Below, in pieces: positions 7,265 to 13,223 of a stretch of DNA of 13,223 nucleotides. Source of the stretch: Domibacillus sp. (GTDB taxonomy: Bacteria; Bacillota; Bacilli; Bacillales; Domibacillaceae); contig JAPSKG010000038.1 in assembly GCA_031177795.1 (NCBI GenBank), forward strand, positions 1-13,223, written 5' to 3'. Numbering within the stretch: position 1 is the first letter of the stretch; the number at the start of each line of letters is the position of its first letter. A model generated the notes under the pieces. The model was not told the origin of the DNA. It did not search any database and saw only the letters and a list, made by a program, of their open reading frames with translations. Made by a program: the position numbers and the translations under genes.

Positions 7265-8251
7265 TTATGCGTAGACGTCTTCTTCCAATGTATCAATTGA
7301 CGGCTCTGGGCTTGCTTCCGCAAATTTCACCGCTGCTTCAATAGCTTGTTTTGCTTGTTCCTGCAGGGCTTTTGCTTCTTCTTCCGTTAAGATACCTGCT
7401 TCCATTAACGTTTCTTTAAATCTCTTAATGCCATCTTTGGCTCTCCATTCGTTTTCTTCTTCACGTGTGCGGTATTTTTTCGCGTCACTTTTTGAATGGC
7501 CTTTCCAGCGATACGTTTTCATCTCGATCAAGGAAGGACCCTGGCCGCTGCGCGCTCTTTGAACCGCTTCATCTACTGTATTCATAATGTCAAACATGTC
7601 ACAGCCATCGACGACTTTTCCTGGAATGCCATATGAACCGGCACGGTCGGCAATGTTTTCGATTCGCATCATATCTTTAACCGGGCCGGACATGCCGTAC
7701 TGGTTGTTTTCACAAATAAAGACAACCGGCAGATCCCAAATAGCTGCAAGGTTAACCGCTTCATGGAAGCTTCCTTCATTTGAAGCGCCATCTCCAAAAA
7801 AGCAAAGAACTACATAGTTTTCTTTTTTCATTTTCGATGTTAGCGCTGCTCCAACAGCAAGCGGAATTCCTCCGCCAACAATGCCGTTGGCTCCCAGATT
7901 TCCTTTTTCCACATCGGCAATGTGCATAGAGCCGCCTTTTCCTTTACAGTAACCGGTTTCACGACCGAACAGCTCAGCCATCATTTTATTAACGTCGCCT
8001 TCTTTTGAAATACAATGACCATGCCCGCGGTGCGTGCTGACAATTTTGTCTCTTGATTCCAACACCGCGATTGAGCCAGCTGCAGACGCTTCCTGACCAA
8101 CGCAAAGGTGTGTTGTTCCATGAATTAAGCCTTTCGCAAAAAACTGGTCTACTTTTTCATCAAAATACCTGATCAGCCACATTTCTTTATATAAATCCTT
8201 TAATTTTTCTTGCGTGATAGACGTGGGCAGGTTCAAACTTTTCAACATCAT
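7265..8251 (-). CDS. acoA: TPP-dependent acetoin/2-oxoacid dehydrogenase E1, alpha subunit
   Basis: A 328-residue first subunit of the complex. The TPP/Mg-binding motif runs from GDGASNEGSF (153-162) to ENN (181-183). HRGHGH lies at 74-79, and RWKGHSKSDAKKYR (249-262) is the conserved loop next to the active site. The short length and the GGSMHIADVEKGNLGANG segment resemble AcoA-type E1 alpha chains, rather than the longer E1 alpha of the housekeeping Bacillus pyruvate dehydrogenase (about 370 residues). Acetoin is therefore the favoured substrate, with pyruvate or another 2-oxoacid possible. Two adjacent ATGs (8251, 8248) follow GGAGG at 5 and 8 bases, so the exact start is uncertain by one residue. 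It is the first gene of the operon. Confidence 0.9.
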   Translation of the reverse strand: MMLKSLNLPTSITQEKLKDLYKEMWLIRYFDEKVDQFFAKGLIHGTTHLCVGQEASAAGSIAVLESRDKIVSTHRGHGHCISKEGDVNKMMAELFGRETGYCKGKGGSMHIADVEKGNLGANGIVGGGIPLAVGAALTSKMKKENYVVLCFFGDGASNEGSFHEAVNLAAIWDLPVVFICENNQYGMSGPVKDMMRIENIADRAGSYGIPGKVVDGCDMFDIMNTVDEAVQRARSGQGPSLIEMKTYRWKGHSKSDAKKYRTREEENEWRAKDGIKRFKETLMEAGILTEEEAKALQEQAKQAIEAAVKFAEASPEPSIDTLEEDVYA

Positions 8252-8282
8252 TATTTCCTCCCTTTACTTTTGTTCATATGTG

Positions 8283-8294
8283 TTACATTTGTAA
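8283..8294. promoter_or_regulatory. Inverted repeat at the operon start point (candidate operator)
   Basis: TTACA and TGTAA arms around a 2-bp centre lie just downstream of the -10 box, across the expected start point. Binding there would block initiation. The short 5-bp arms keep confidence low. Confidence 0.3.
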
Positions 8295-8296
8295 AT

Positions 8297-8325
8297 AGAA
8301 TATAATTTTATTCCTCATTCGTCAA
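8297..8325 (-). promoter_or_regulatory. Sigma-A-like promoter of the dehydrogenase operon
   Basis: On the minus strand TTGACG (8320-8325) and TATTCT (8297-8302) are separated by exactly 17 bp, placing the start near 8290 and giving a leader of about 40 bases. No sigma-54 -24/-12 pair with the required GG-N10-GC spacing was found in this intergenic region. Confidence 0.6.
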
Positions 8326-8383
8326 CCCTTTAAAGAAAAATAAAGACGGATTTTTCAGAATAAGAGCAGTGTTTTCACAGCGT

Positions 8384-8401
8384 TTCAATTGTTCAATTGA
8401 A
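8384..8401. promoter_or_regulatory. 18-bp palindrome in the divergent control region (candidate operator)
   Basis: TTCAATTG and CAATTGAA are perfect 8-bp arms around a TT centre. The site overlaps the -35 of the HAD gene promoter and lies about 100 bp upstream of the dehydrogenase start point. The TTCAAT and ATTGAA ends resemble the half-sites I recall for the B. subtilis DeoR operator, and DeoR there is itself a SorC-family member. The order of the half-sites is reversed, so this is only suggestive. Confidence 0.5.
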
Positions 8402-8417
8402 TGCCATTTGCTAGTAT
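8389..8417 (+). promoter_or_regulatory. Promoter of the HAD phosphatase gene
   Basis: TTGTTC (8389-8394) and TAGTAT (8412-8417) are 17 bp apart, with a TGC extension just before the -10. The -35 lies inside the 18-bp palindrome. The leader would be about 27 bases. Confidence 0.5.
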
Positions 8418-8450
8418 AGAAAGGGAAAATAAAACTAGAGGGAGATTTTT

Positions 8451-9230
8451 ATGGACCAAAAAATCATTTTTTTCGATATAGACGGCACGCTTTACAATCA
8501 TGATAAAAAGCTTCCACCTTCAACAAAACAAGCGATCCGGGACTTGCAGGCAAAAGGCCATGAAGTAGCTATTGCCACAGGCCGTGCTCCATTTATGTTT
8601 AAAGACCTGCGGGAAGAGCTGGGGGTGAAAACGTTTGTTAGCTATAACGGGCAATATGTTGTTTTCAAAGGAGAGCCTCTTTACAAAAACGCGCTTAACA
8701 AAGAAGCCCTTCTGCGCTTAACAGATCTTGCCGTTGAACGAAACCATCCTGTTGTTTTTATGGACCATGAAGACATGAAAGCCAATACACCAAATCATGA
8801 ACACGTAACGGCTGGGATTTCTTCTTTGAAAATTAACTATTTTCCCGAGCATGATCCGTCTTACCATGAAGGACGCGAACTATATCAATCTCTTTTATTT
8901 TGCCAGGATCCCGAAGACAAAAAGTATGAAGAAGAATTTCCGGAGTTTGATTTTGTCCGCTGGCATCCCGTATCTGTTGATATTGTTCCCGCAGGTGGCT
9001 CAAAAGCAAAAGGAATTCAAAAAATCATTGACCAGCTTGGCATTCTTCCGGAAAACATTTATGCATTTGGCGATGGCTTAAATGATGTAGAAATGTTAAA
9101 AACGGTCGTAAACAGTGTGGCAATGGGTGACGGTCATGAGGAAGCAAAAAATGCAGCAAAGCATATTACAACGAATGTAGACGAACACGGCATTTTAAAC
9201 GGATTAAAAATGGTTGGACTGCTAAACTAA
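8451..9230 (+). CDS. Cof-type HAD-IIB family phosphatase
   Basis: A 259-residue haloacid-dehalogenase-superfamily hydrolase. Motif I is FFDIDGT with nucleophile D9 and acid/base D11. Motif II is IATGR with T43. The motif III lysine is probably in SKAKGIQK. Motif IV is FGDGLNDVEM with D208 and D212 for magnesium. The C2-type cap sits between motifs II and III, typical of the Cof/YkrA-like group, which dephosphorylates sugar phosphates, nucleotides or flavin precursors. The specific substrate cannot be read from sequence. The ribosome site GAGGGAGA precedes the ATG at suitable spacing. It is transcribed away from the dehydrogenase operon from its own promoter and ends in a strong terminator, so it is a single-gene unit that may share control sequence with the operon. 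Confidence 0.93.
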   Translation: MDQKIIFFDIDGTLYNHDKKLPPSTKQAIRDLQAKGHEVAIATGRAPFMFKDLREELGVKTFVSYNGQYVVFKGEPLYKNALNKEALLRLTDLAVERNHPVVFMDHEDMKANTPNHEHVTAGISSLKINYFPEHDPSYHEGRELYQSLLFCQDPEDKKYEEEFPEFDFVRWHPVSVDIVPAGGSKAKGIQKIIDQLGILPENIYAFGDGLNDVEMLKTVVNSVAMGDGHEEAKNAAKHITTNVDEHGILNGLKMVGLLN

Positions 9231-9255
9231 ATCAGGCCCTCTCGCTTACAGCTTA

Positions 9256-9308
9256 AAAAGACTGCCTTGAAAATCAGCAAACGCTGATTTTCAAGGTTAG
9301 TCTTTTTT
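9256..9308 (+). terminator. Strong intrinsic terminator after the HAD gene
   Basis: A perfect 14-bp stem (9265-9278 with 9283-9296) with an AAAC loop is extended by a GACT/AGTC outer pairing and flanked by A and T tracts, ending in TCTTTTTTG. The flanking tracts make it potentially bidirectional, though no converging gene lies next to it. Confidence 0.92.
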
Positions 9309-9418
9309 GTTTATAAAAGGCGCAGCTTTACGTTGTTTTTTAAACAGAAAATAAGGTTCTTAAATTTTTTAAGGAATGAATAAAAAGCTTTTTCTATACA
9401 ATGAATGGTACAAGCCTC

Positions 9419-9462
9419 TTTTTAAAAAACATGCAGTCCATAAGCTGCTTTTGTTTAAAAAA
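9419..9462 (+). repeat. Imperfect inverted repeat in the antiporter leader
   Basis: Two 18-base arms pair at 14 positions around an 8-base loop. The hairpin ends seven bases before the Shine-Dalgarno GGGAGG (9470-9475). Much of the pairing is A-T, so stability is doubtful. A second short A/T-rich inverted repeat, CTTAAA-TTT-TTTAAG, lies at 9359-9373. No convincing sigma-A promoter was found between 9309 and 9481. Confidence 0.3.
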
Positions 9463-9481
9463 GGCATAAGGGAGGAAAAAG

Positions 9482-10471
9482 ATGCTTTTTATTTTGTTTG
9501 GAACAGCTGCAGTTTCAACGGTACTAGCCGCCATTGCGCTTTCCCGTTATGCAGATGAGTTAAGCGAAAAAACTTCACTTGGCGGAATGCTTGTTGGAAC
9601 TACCCTGCTAGCAGGCGCTACCTCCATGCCGGAAGTGACAACAAGCATTTCTGCTGTTTTTATTGGAAACCCGGATATTGCCGTTGGAAATATGCTTGGC
9701 TCAAACTTGTTTAACCTCTTTATTATCGCAAGCTTTGATCTTTATTATCGGAAAAAGCGCTTATACCAGTCTGTTAAGCACGAACATCTTTATACGGCAG
9801 GGCTTGGGCTAATTTTGTCGCTGATGGTGCTTCTGGCGCTGACTAGACGATCCGAGTATATGGTCTATGGACTTGGAGTGGATACTTTGTTTATCGCTTT
9901 GGTCTGCGGATTAGGCATGTATATTGTCAGCAAAGCGGTTCAAACTTCTGAACAAAACATTCCTGCAACCAGACAAGCAAACTTGCCTGTTGAAACCGAG
10001 TTTTCATTAAAAAAAACAATGGCCGGCTTTTTTATCATGGCTGTTGTGATTACGGGAGCAGGAACGACACTTTCTTTTGTAGGAGATGAAATTGCCAGGG
10101 TAACCAGCATCGGTTCAAGTTTTGTCGGAAGTTTTTTCCTTGCAGCAACTACTTCCATGCCCGAGGCGATTGCTGTGCTGGTTGCCCTTCGCTTAAACAA
10201 TGTGAATATGGCCCTTGGCTCTATCCTTGGCAGCAACATTTTTAACATGCTGATTTTAACAGGGTCCGATGCGTTTTACCGTAACGCGCCTATTCTTTCG
10301 AATGTTTCATCTTCTCTTCAAATTACAGCGCTGTTCCTTTCTCTTTTATCCGTTATTGTGATGCTGGCTGTTATGCGAAAAAAACAGATGTCTACTTTCA
10401 GCTATCTTGCCCCTTCTTTATTAGTGATTGCCGGTTATTTTTACGCCTCTTATAAGCTGTTTCTTGGATAG
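9482..10471 (+). CDS. CaCA-family Na+/Ca2+ (or cation/H+) antiporter
   Basis: A 329-residue multi-spanning membrane protein with two inverted-topology alpha repeats. The first, at about 34-83, contains GATSMPE (E51) and GNMLGSNLFN. The second, at about 207-258, contains ATTSMPE (E228) and GSILGSNIFN. The TSMPE glutamates are the ion-coordinating residues of the family and both are kept. Hydrophobic segments alternate with short loops, and a hydrophilic loop of about 25 residues (152-178) divides the halves. It should exchange a cation, calcium being the family norm, across the cytoplasmic membrane for Na+ or H+; the actual ions are not shown. The ATG follows GGGAGG by six bases. It stands alone between the HAD terminator and a long gene-free stretch, with no functional link to its neighbours visible. 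Confidence 0.9.
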   Translation: MLFILFGTAAVSTVLAAIALSRYADELSEKTSLGGMLVGTTLLAGATSMPEVTTSISAVFIGNPDIAVGNMLGSNLFNLFIIASFDLYYRKKRLYQSVKHEHLYTAGLGLILSLMVLLALTRRSEYMVYGLGVDTLFIALVCGLGMYIVSKAVQTSEQNIPATRQANLPVETEFSLKKTMAGFFIMAVVITGAGTTLSFVGDEIARVTSIGSSFVGSFFLAATTSMPEAIAVLVALRLNNVNMALGSILGSNIFNMLILTGSDAFYRNAPILSNVSSSLQITALFLSLLSVIVMLAVMRKKQMSTFSYLAPSLLVIAGYFYASYKLFLG

Positions 10472-10612
10472 TTATCCCCGTCCGCCTGTCCGTAGGCACT
10501 GGGCAAGATGCAAAAAAAATAAGCCTCATTGCGCTAACTGAAACCGTTCCCGGTAAAAAAGCATTACTAAATTCCACACTGTTACTAAGCGGGTTTGCGG
10601 CCGAAAACATGA

Positions 10613-10626
10613 AGCCAAACCAAATA
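10613..10626 (+). repeat. 14-bp direct repeat, copy 1
   Basis: AGCCAAACCAAATA, identical to 10776-10789, 163 bp apart. The surrounding sequence is rich in related CCAAA and AACC words. Confidence 0.6.
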
Positions 10627-10775
10627 AAAGCTAAACCTATTTAAATTTCCCGGCAAGCGAGAAAACCGTTGTGACACAACTGATTCCTAAGCCGTTCCGT
10701 TCCTTTCCAATTCCCTTTAATCAAAGCAACTAAAGAAAAGCTATACCGCCACCCGAACCAATCCAAACTAACCAG

Positions 10776-10789
10776 AGCCAAACCAAATA
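10776..10789 (+). repeat. 14-bp direct repeat, copy 2
   Basis: Exact second copy of AGCCAAACCAAATA from 10613-10626. Confidence 0.6.
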
Positions 10790-10960
10790 TATCTCAGACC
10801 AAAATGTATTCAGCTCCGCTTTTCCCCAAAACTTCAAGCAATACCATTTTCGTTTTGCTCTTCACTTGGTGGATCTGGTGAAAATACTCCATGAATAACT
10901 GAATGCCGGGCAATTAGCCGCCGCTTTTCGTTTTCTCCGTTGCTCTTTGCCTTTTTCATC

Positions 10961-11006
10961 AAAAAAAAGAGCTGCCTTTCATAAACTGAAAGACAGCTTT
11001 TTTTTC
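10961..11006. terminator. Bidirectional terminator after the DUF1641 gene
   Basis: AGCTG-C-CTTTCA and TGAAAG-A-CAGCT form an 11-bp stem with one mismatch and a 5-nt loop, with eight A on the left and a run of T on the right. On the minus strand it lies just beyond the DUF1641 stop codon. On the plus strand it could stop transcripts coming from the antiporter through the gene-free stretch. Confidence 0.85.
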
Positions 11007-11039
11007 TAAAATGATTTTTGGCGAATTACTTAAAACTCA

Positions 11040-11687
11040 TTAATCGTTTTTTGCCGCCAGCCATACAAGGCCCAGTAAAGAAAGGCTGGAAGCCGTTAAA
11101 AGCCAACTTCTTGATGAACCAGCTTTTCTCGCATGCTTTAATTGAACTTGCCCTGCACTTTGCTGCAAAACAACAGATTGATTTTCCGGCATTTGAGTGT
11201 TGCGCTCAAGATCTTTTGTGTTTTGCCCCATTCCTTTTAAGAAAGAAATCAGAAAGTAAATTGCCTGCTTTACTTCCGGATCGGCAAAAGCCCGGAGAAA
11301 CGATAGATATGTGGCTGTTTCTTCTTGTTTATGTGTTTCGGCAACCCGGGCAATTCCGTTATTTACTTTTAAAATAATTGGTTCAAGCTGCTGTACATTT
11401 AATGTGCCAAGCGTTCCAAGCATAAGCAGCAGGTTTTTAATCGTATTGGCCGTTTCCGGTTTATCTGCTGCTTTTACCAAAATATCAAGCACCTTGTCGC
11501 CCTGGCCAAACAAACTGGACACAAAGCTTATCCCGCCCCGTTTTTGAATGTTTTCAAGCATATTAAACAATTCTTTGACCACTTCTTTGTTTTCAGCAAG
11601 AAGCTCTTCAATTTCAAGCAAATCGCGCCGGCGCTGTTCTTCTTCACTAACTGGAATTCGGTGAATCTTTGTGGTTGCTTTAGCCAC
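11040..11687 (-). CDS. DUF1641 protein, formate dehydrogenase partner, with C-terminal membrane segment
   Basis: A 215-residue protein. A charged N-terminus (HRIPVSEEEQRRRDLLEIEELL) leads into the helical DUF1641 core at about 25-160, including GGISFVSSLFGQGDKVLDIL. A polar linker rich in Q, N and S follows. The C-terminus is a hydrophobic stretch at 195-212 (WLLTASSLSLLGLVWLAA) and a charged tail, which looks like a single membrane anchor. DUF1641 genes such as B. subtilis yrhD and yjgD lie beside formate dehydrogenase genes, and the same holds here. The GTG start is preceded by GAGGAG at nine bases and overlaps the end of the dehydrogenase gene by eight bases, which implies translational coupling. 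The likely role is membrane docking or electron transfer to menaquinone for the dehydrogenase; this is an inference from context and family. Confidence 0.85.
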   Translation of the reverse strand: MAKATTKIHRIPVSEEEQRRRDLLEIEELLAENKEVVKELFNMLENIQKRGGISFVSSLFGQGDKVLDILVKAADKPETANTIKNLLLMLGTLGTLNVQQLEPIILKVNNGIARVAETHKQEETATYLSFLRAFADPEVKQAIYFLISFLKGMGQNTKDLERNTQMPENQSVVLQQSAGQVQLKHARKAGSSRSWLLTASSLSLLGLVWLAAKND

Positions 11688-13223
11688 GATGTCCAGCTCC
11701 TCTCTTCACGAGGTCACCAGGAAAAATGTAATCCGGGCGGGCCCATTTTTTCTCAACCTGCACACCAATTTGCGGCTGCGGATTTCCATTTCGATGGTTG
11801 ATGCCTGGCAATGGATTGTTTCCTCTGGCGCTTAAAATTTCCATTCTTGCGCTGATTTCTTTATATGCCGGCGTATCCGTGTCTTTATCTGCATGGCTGC
11901 TTGTTAAATAGTTAATAGAGCCGCCATCCCGGTCATTCATTGGCAAATACACTTCCTTGCCTTTAACCCGGTCTGTTACAAGACAAGGCACTTTTACGCT
12001 GCCATAAGGCGAAGTAAGCCTTACGACCGTGCCATCCTCTAAACCGCGTTCTGCTGCAAGCTCCGGTGATACTTCCAAAAAGACACTCGGAGTTTTAGAG
12101 GAAATACCTTTTGATTTATATGTCATATTTCCTTCATGGAAATGCTCCAGAAGACGGCCGTTATTTACATGAAGGTCATACTGCTCATCATATTCAAGCG
12201 GTTTTGTCCACTCAACCGGGAACAGCCTTGCTTTTCCGTCCGGGAAAGGAAATTTATCCAGGAACAAAACAGGCGTGTCTGTTCCATCTGCTGCAACTGG
12301 CCACTGCAAGCTATTATAGCCTTCCAGGCGCTCATACGTTACGCCGGCATAAAGCGGCGTAAGGCTTGCAGCTTCCGCCATAATTTCACTTGGATGGCTG
12401 TACGTCCAGCCGGCTCCAAGGCGGTTGGCCACTTCCATAATGATCTGCCAATCTGGCTTTGAATCACCAAGAGGCTCAAGCGCCTGATACAAGCGCTGAA
12501 CGCGGCGCTCTGTATTGGTAAACGTTCCTTCTTTTTCAAGGCTTGGGCTTGCTGGAAGCACTACATCCGCAAACTGGGCGGTTTTTGATAAGAAAATGTC
12601 TTGCACCACGAAGAAATCAAGTTTTTCAAAAGCGGAGTGCACATAGTTCAAGTTTGAATCAACAAGACCCATATCTTCTCCTTTTAAATACATTAGCTTT
12701 ACGTTTCCTGCATGAATGCCAGAAACCATTTCGTGATTGTTAAGACCAGGCTTTGCCGGAATTTTTACGCCCCAGCTTTTCTCGAATTTTGTCCGCACTT
12801 CATCATCTGTTACTTTTTGATAACCAGGGAACCGGTCCGGCATGCTCCCAAAATCGCTTGCTCCCTGAACGTTATTATGGCCGCGCAGCGGATAACTTCC
12901 TGCGCCCGGCTTTGCATAATTTCCGGTAATAAGCAGCAAGTTTGAAATGGCTGTACTTGTGTCACTTCCGCCTAAATGCTGGGTAACACCCATTGCCCAA
13001 AGAATGCATGTTGTTTTTGCTTCATGAATCGTTTCTGCTATTTGAATAAGTTGATTTTTCGGTATACCCGTTACTTCTTCTGCATAGTCCATTGTATACG
13101 GGGCAAGGCTACTAATATATTCTTCCACACCATTTACCCGGCTGTTTAAAAATTCTTGATCCGCCCAGCCATGATCCACGATATATTTTGTTACCGCTGA
13201 AAGCCAGACAAGGTCCGTTCCCG
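11680..13223 (-). CDS. fdhF: Formate dehydrogenase, molybdopterin catalytic subunit (partial, N-terminus outside window)
   Basis: The last 514 residues of a molybdenum oxidoreductase, open to the right edge. Upstream of the internal GTG at 13179 the frame continues as GTDLVWLSAVTKYI, so that codon is not the real start. The segment holds the end of the bis-molybdopterin-guanine-dinucleotide domain, with AMGVTQHLGGSDTSTAISNL, GHNNVQGASDFGSMPDRFPG and LPASPSLEKEGTFTNTERRVQ. The C-terminal cofactor-binding barrel includes NGRLLEHFHEGNMTYKSKG and LPMNDRDGGSINYLTSSHAD. These match the formate dehydrogenase alpha group (B. subtilis YrhE/YjgC type, about 980 residues). In that group the missing half carries iron-sulfur domains and the catalytic Cys or selenocysteine. 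It oxidises formate to CO2. The downstream partner gene overlaps its stop codon. Confidence 0.92.
   Translation of the reverse strand, partial: GTDLVWLSAVTKYIVDHGWADQEFLNSRVNGVEEYISSLAPYTMDYAEEVTGIPKNQLIQIAETIHEAKTTCILWAMGVTQHLGGSDTSTAISNLLLITGNYAKPGAGSYPLRGHNNVQGASDFGSMPDRFPGYQKVTDDEVRTKFEKSWGVKIPAKPGLNNHEMVSGIHAGNVKLMYLKGEDMGLVDSNLNYVHSAFEKLDFFVVQDIFLSKTAQFADVVLPASPSLEKEGTFTNTERRVQRLYQALEPLGDSKPDWQIIMEVANRLGAGWTYSHPSEIMAEAASLTPLYAGVTYERLEGYNSLQWPVAADGTDTPVLFLDKFPFPDGKARLFPVEWTKPLEYDEQYDLHVNNGRLLEHFHEGNMTYKSKGISSKTPSVFLEVSPELAAERGLEDGTVVRLTSPYGSVKVPCLVTDRVKGKEVYLPMNDRDGGSINYLTSSHADKDTDTPAYKEISARMEILSARGNNPLPGINHRNGNPQPQIGVQVEKKWARPDYIFPGDLVKRGAGHRG

Larger units (their letters stand above)
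10472..10960. other. Gene-free stretch with strong strand bias
   Basis: No reading frame with a plausible ribosome site is present and stops occur in all frames. The plus strand is poor in G: my hand count for 10681-10860 gives about 56 C against 18 G. There is a 14-bp exact direct repeat. A short GCCT/AGGC pairing at 10484-10497, just after the antiporter stop, lacks a T-tract and is not a convincing terminator. It may be a long 3' untranslated region, an uncharacterised RNA gene or decayed sequence. Confidence 0.5.

Noticed and set aside
7246..7323. N-terminal extension of E1 beta overlapping E1 alpha
   Set aside because: The extra 26 residues are a basic, non-family sequence inside the E1 alpha gene; AGGAGG at 7255-7260 places the start at 7245.
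8371..8400. cre-like sequence in the divergent control region (TGAAAACACTGCTC or GCGTTTCAATT)
   Set aside because: Both lack the central CG or the right-hand CA of the consensus; too many mismatches.
8395..8412. Possible sigma-54 promoter (TGGCATTCAATTGAAC on the minus strand) for the dehydrogenase operon
   Set aside because: The -12 GC is missing at the required GG-N10-GC spacing (AA instead), and it would leave a leader of about 140 bases past a better sigma-A promoter.
9452..9475. Sigma-B-like GTTTAA ... GGGAGG ahead of the antiporter
   Set aside because: The spacer is only 11 bp and the -10-like part is the ribosome binding site itself, so transcription would start too late.
9419..9475. 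Manganese (yybP-ykoY) or similar riboswitch for the cation antiporter
   Set aside because: The leader lacks the paired conserved loops of that class; only a simple A/T-rich hairpin is seen.
9376..9558. Small 60-codon frame ahead of the antiporter gene
   Set aside because: It overlaps the antiporter start in another frame, has no clear ribosome site and no recognisable family.
10398..10610. 70-codon minus-strand frame at the antiporter 3' end
   Set aside because: It overlaps a well-supported gene on the other strand, has no ribosome site and no family resemblance.
10613..10789. CRISPR-like array
   Set aside because: Only two copies of a 14-bp repeat 163 bp apart; no regular spacing and no cas gene.
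10804..10881. 25-codon hydrophobic frame (MYSAPLFPKTSS...) in the gene-free stretch
   Set aside because: No Shine-Dalgarno precedes the ATG and its length is expected by chance.

Overview
The window looks like chromosomal DNA of a low-GC Bacillota, most likely Bacillaceae. The evidence is strong AGGAGG-type ribosome binding sites, ATG/GTG starts, hairpin-plus-T-tract terminators, a full match to the Bacillus cre consensus, and a formate dehydrogenase / DUF1641 gene pair like B. subtilis YrhE-YrhD. No insertion sequence, phage gene, tRNA, rRNA or CRISPR array was recognised.

Layout, left to right: (1) 1-1126, minus strand, N-terminal part of a BglG/MtlR-type PRD transcription activator cut by the window edge. 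Its promoter region carries a cre site. (2) 1281-2225 and 2433-3410, minus strand, two closely related SorC-family sugar-sensing regulators, evidently tandem paralogs. (3) 3442-8251, minus strand, a four-gene 2-oxoacid/acetoin dehydrogenase operon: E1 alpha, E1 beta, E2 and E3. Gaps are small, and the proximal SorC gene lies close enough to be its last cistron. (4) 8252-8450, a divergent control region with a sigma-A-like promoter for the operon, an inverted repeat at its start point and an 18-bp palindrome at the promoter of the next gene. (5) 8451-9230, plus strand, a Cof-type HAD phosphatase ending in a strong terminator. (6) 9482-10471, plus strand, a CaCA-family cation antiporter. (7) 10472-11039, gene-free sequence with a strong C-over-G bias and a 14-bp direct repeat, closed by a hairpin with A/T tracts on both sides. 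(8) 11040-13223, minus strand, a DUF1641 protein with a C-terminal membrane segment, preceded by the C-terminal half of a molybdenum formate dehydrogenase that runs off the right edge.

How it may fit together: E1 alpha/beta, E2 and E3 make a complete TPP-, lipoate- and FAD/NAD-dependent complex turning acetoin (or pyruvate) into acetyl-CoA. B. subtilis controls its acetoin operon with AcoR and sigma-54. Here no AcoR or sigma-54 promoter is visible and two SorC-type regulators sit at the operon's end. That regulatory arrangement, with several operator-like palindromes, is the most interesting part of the window. All regulatory assignments are inferences from sequence pattern alone.
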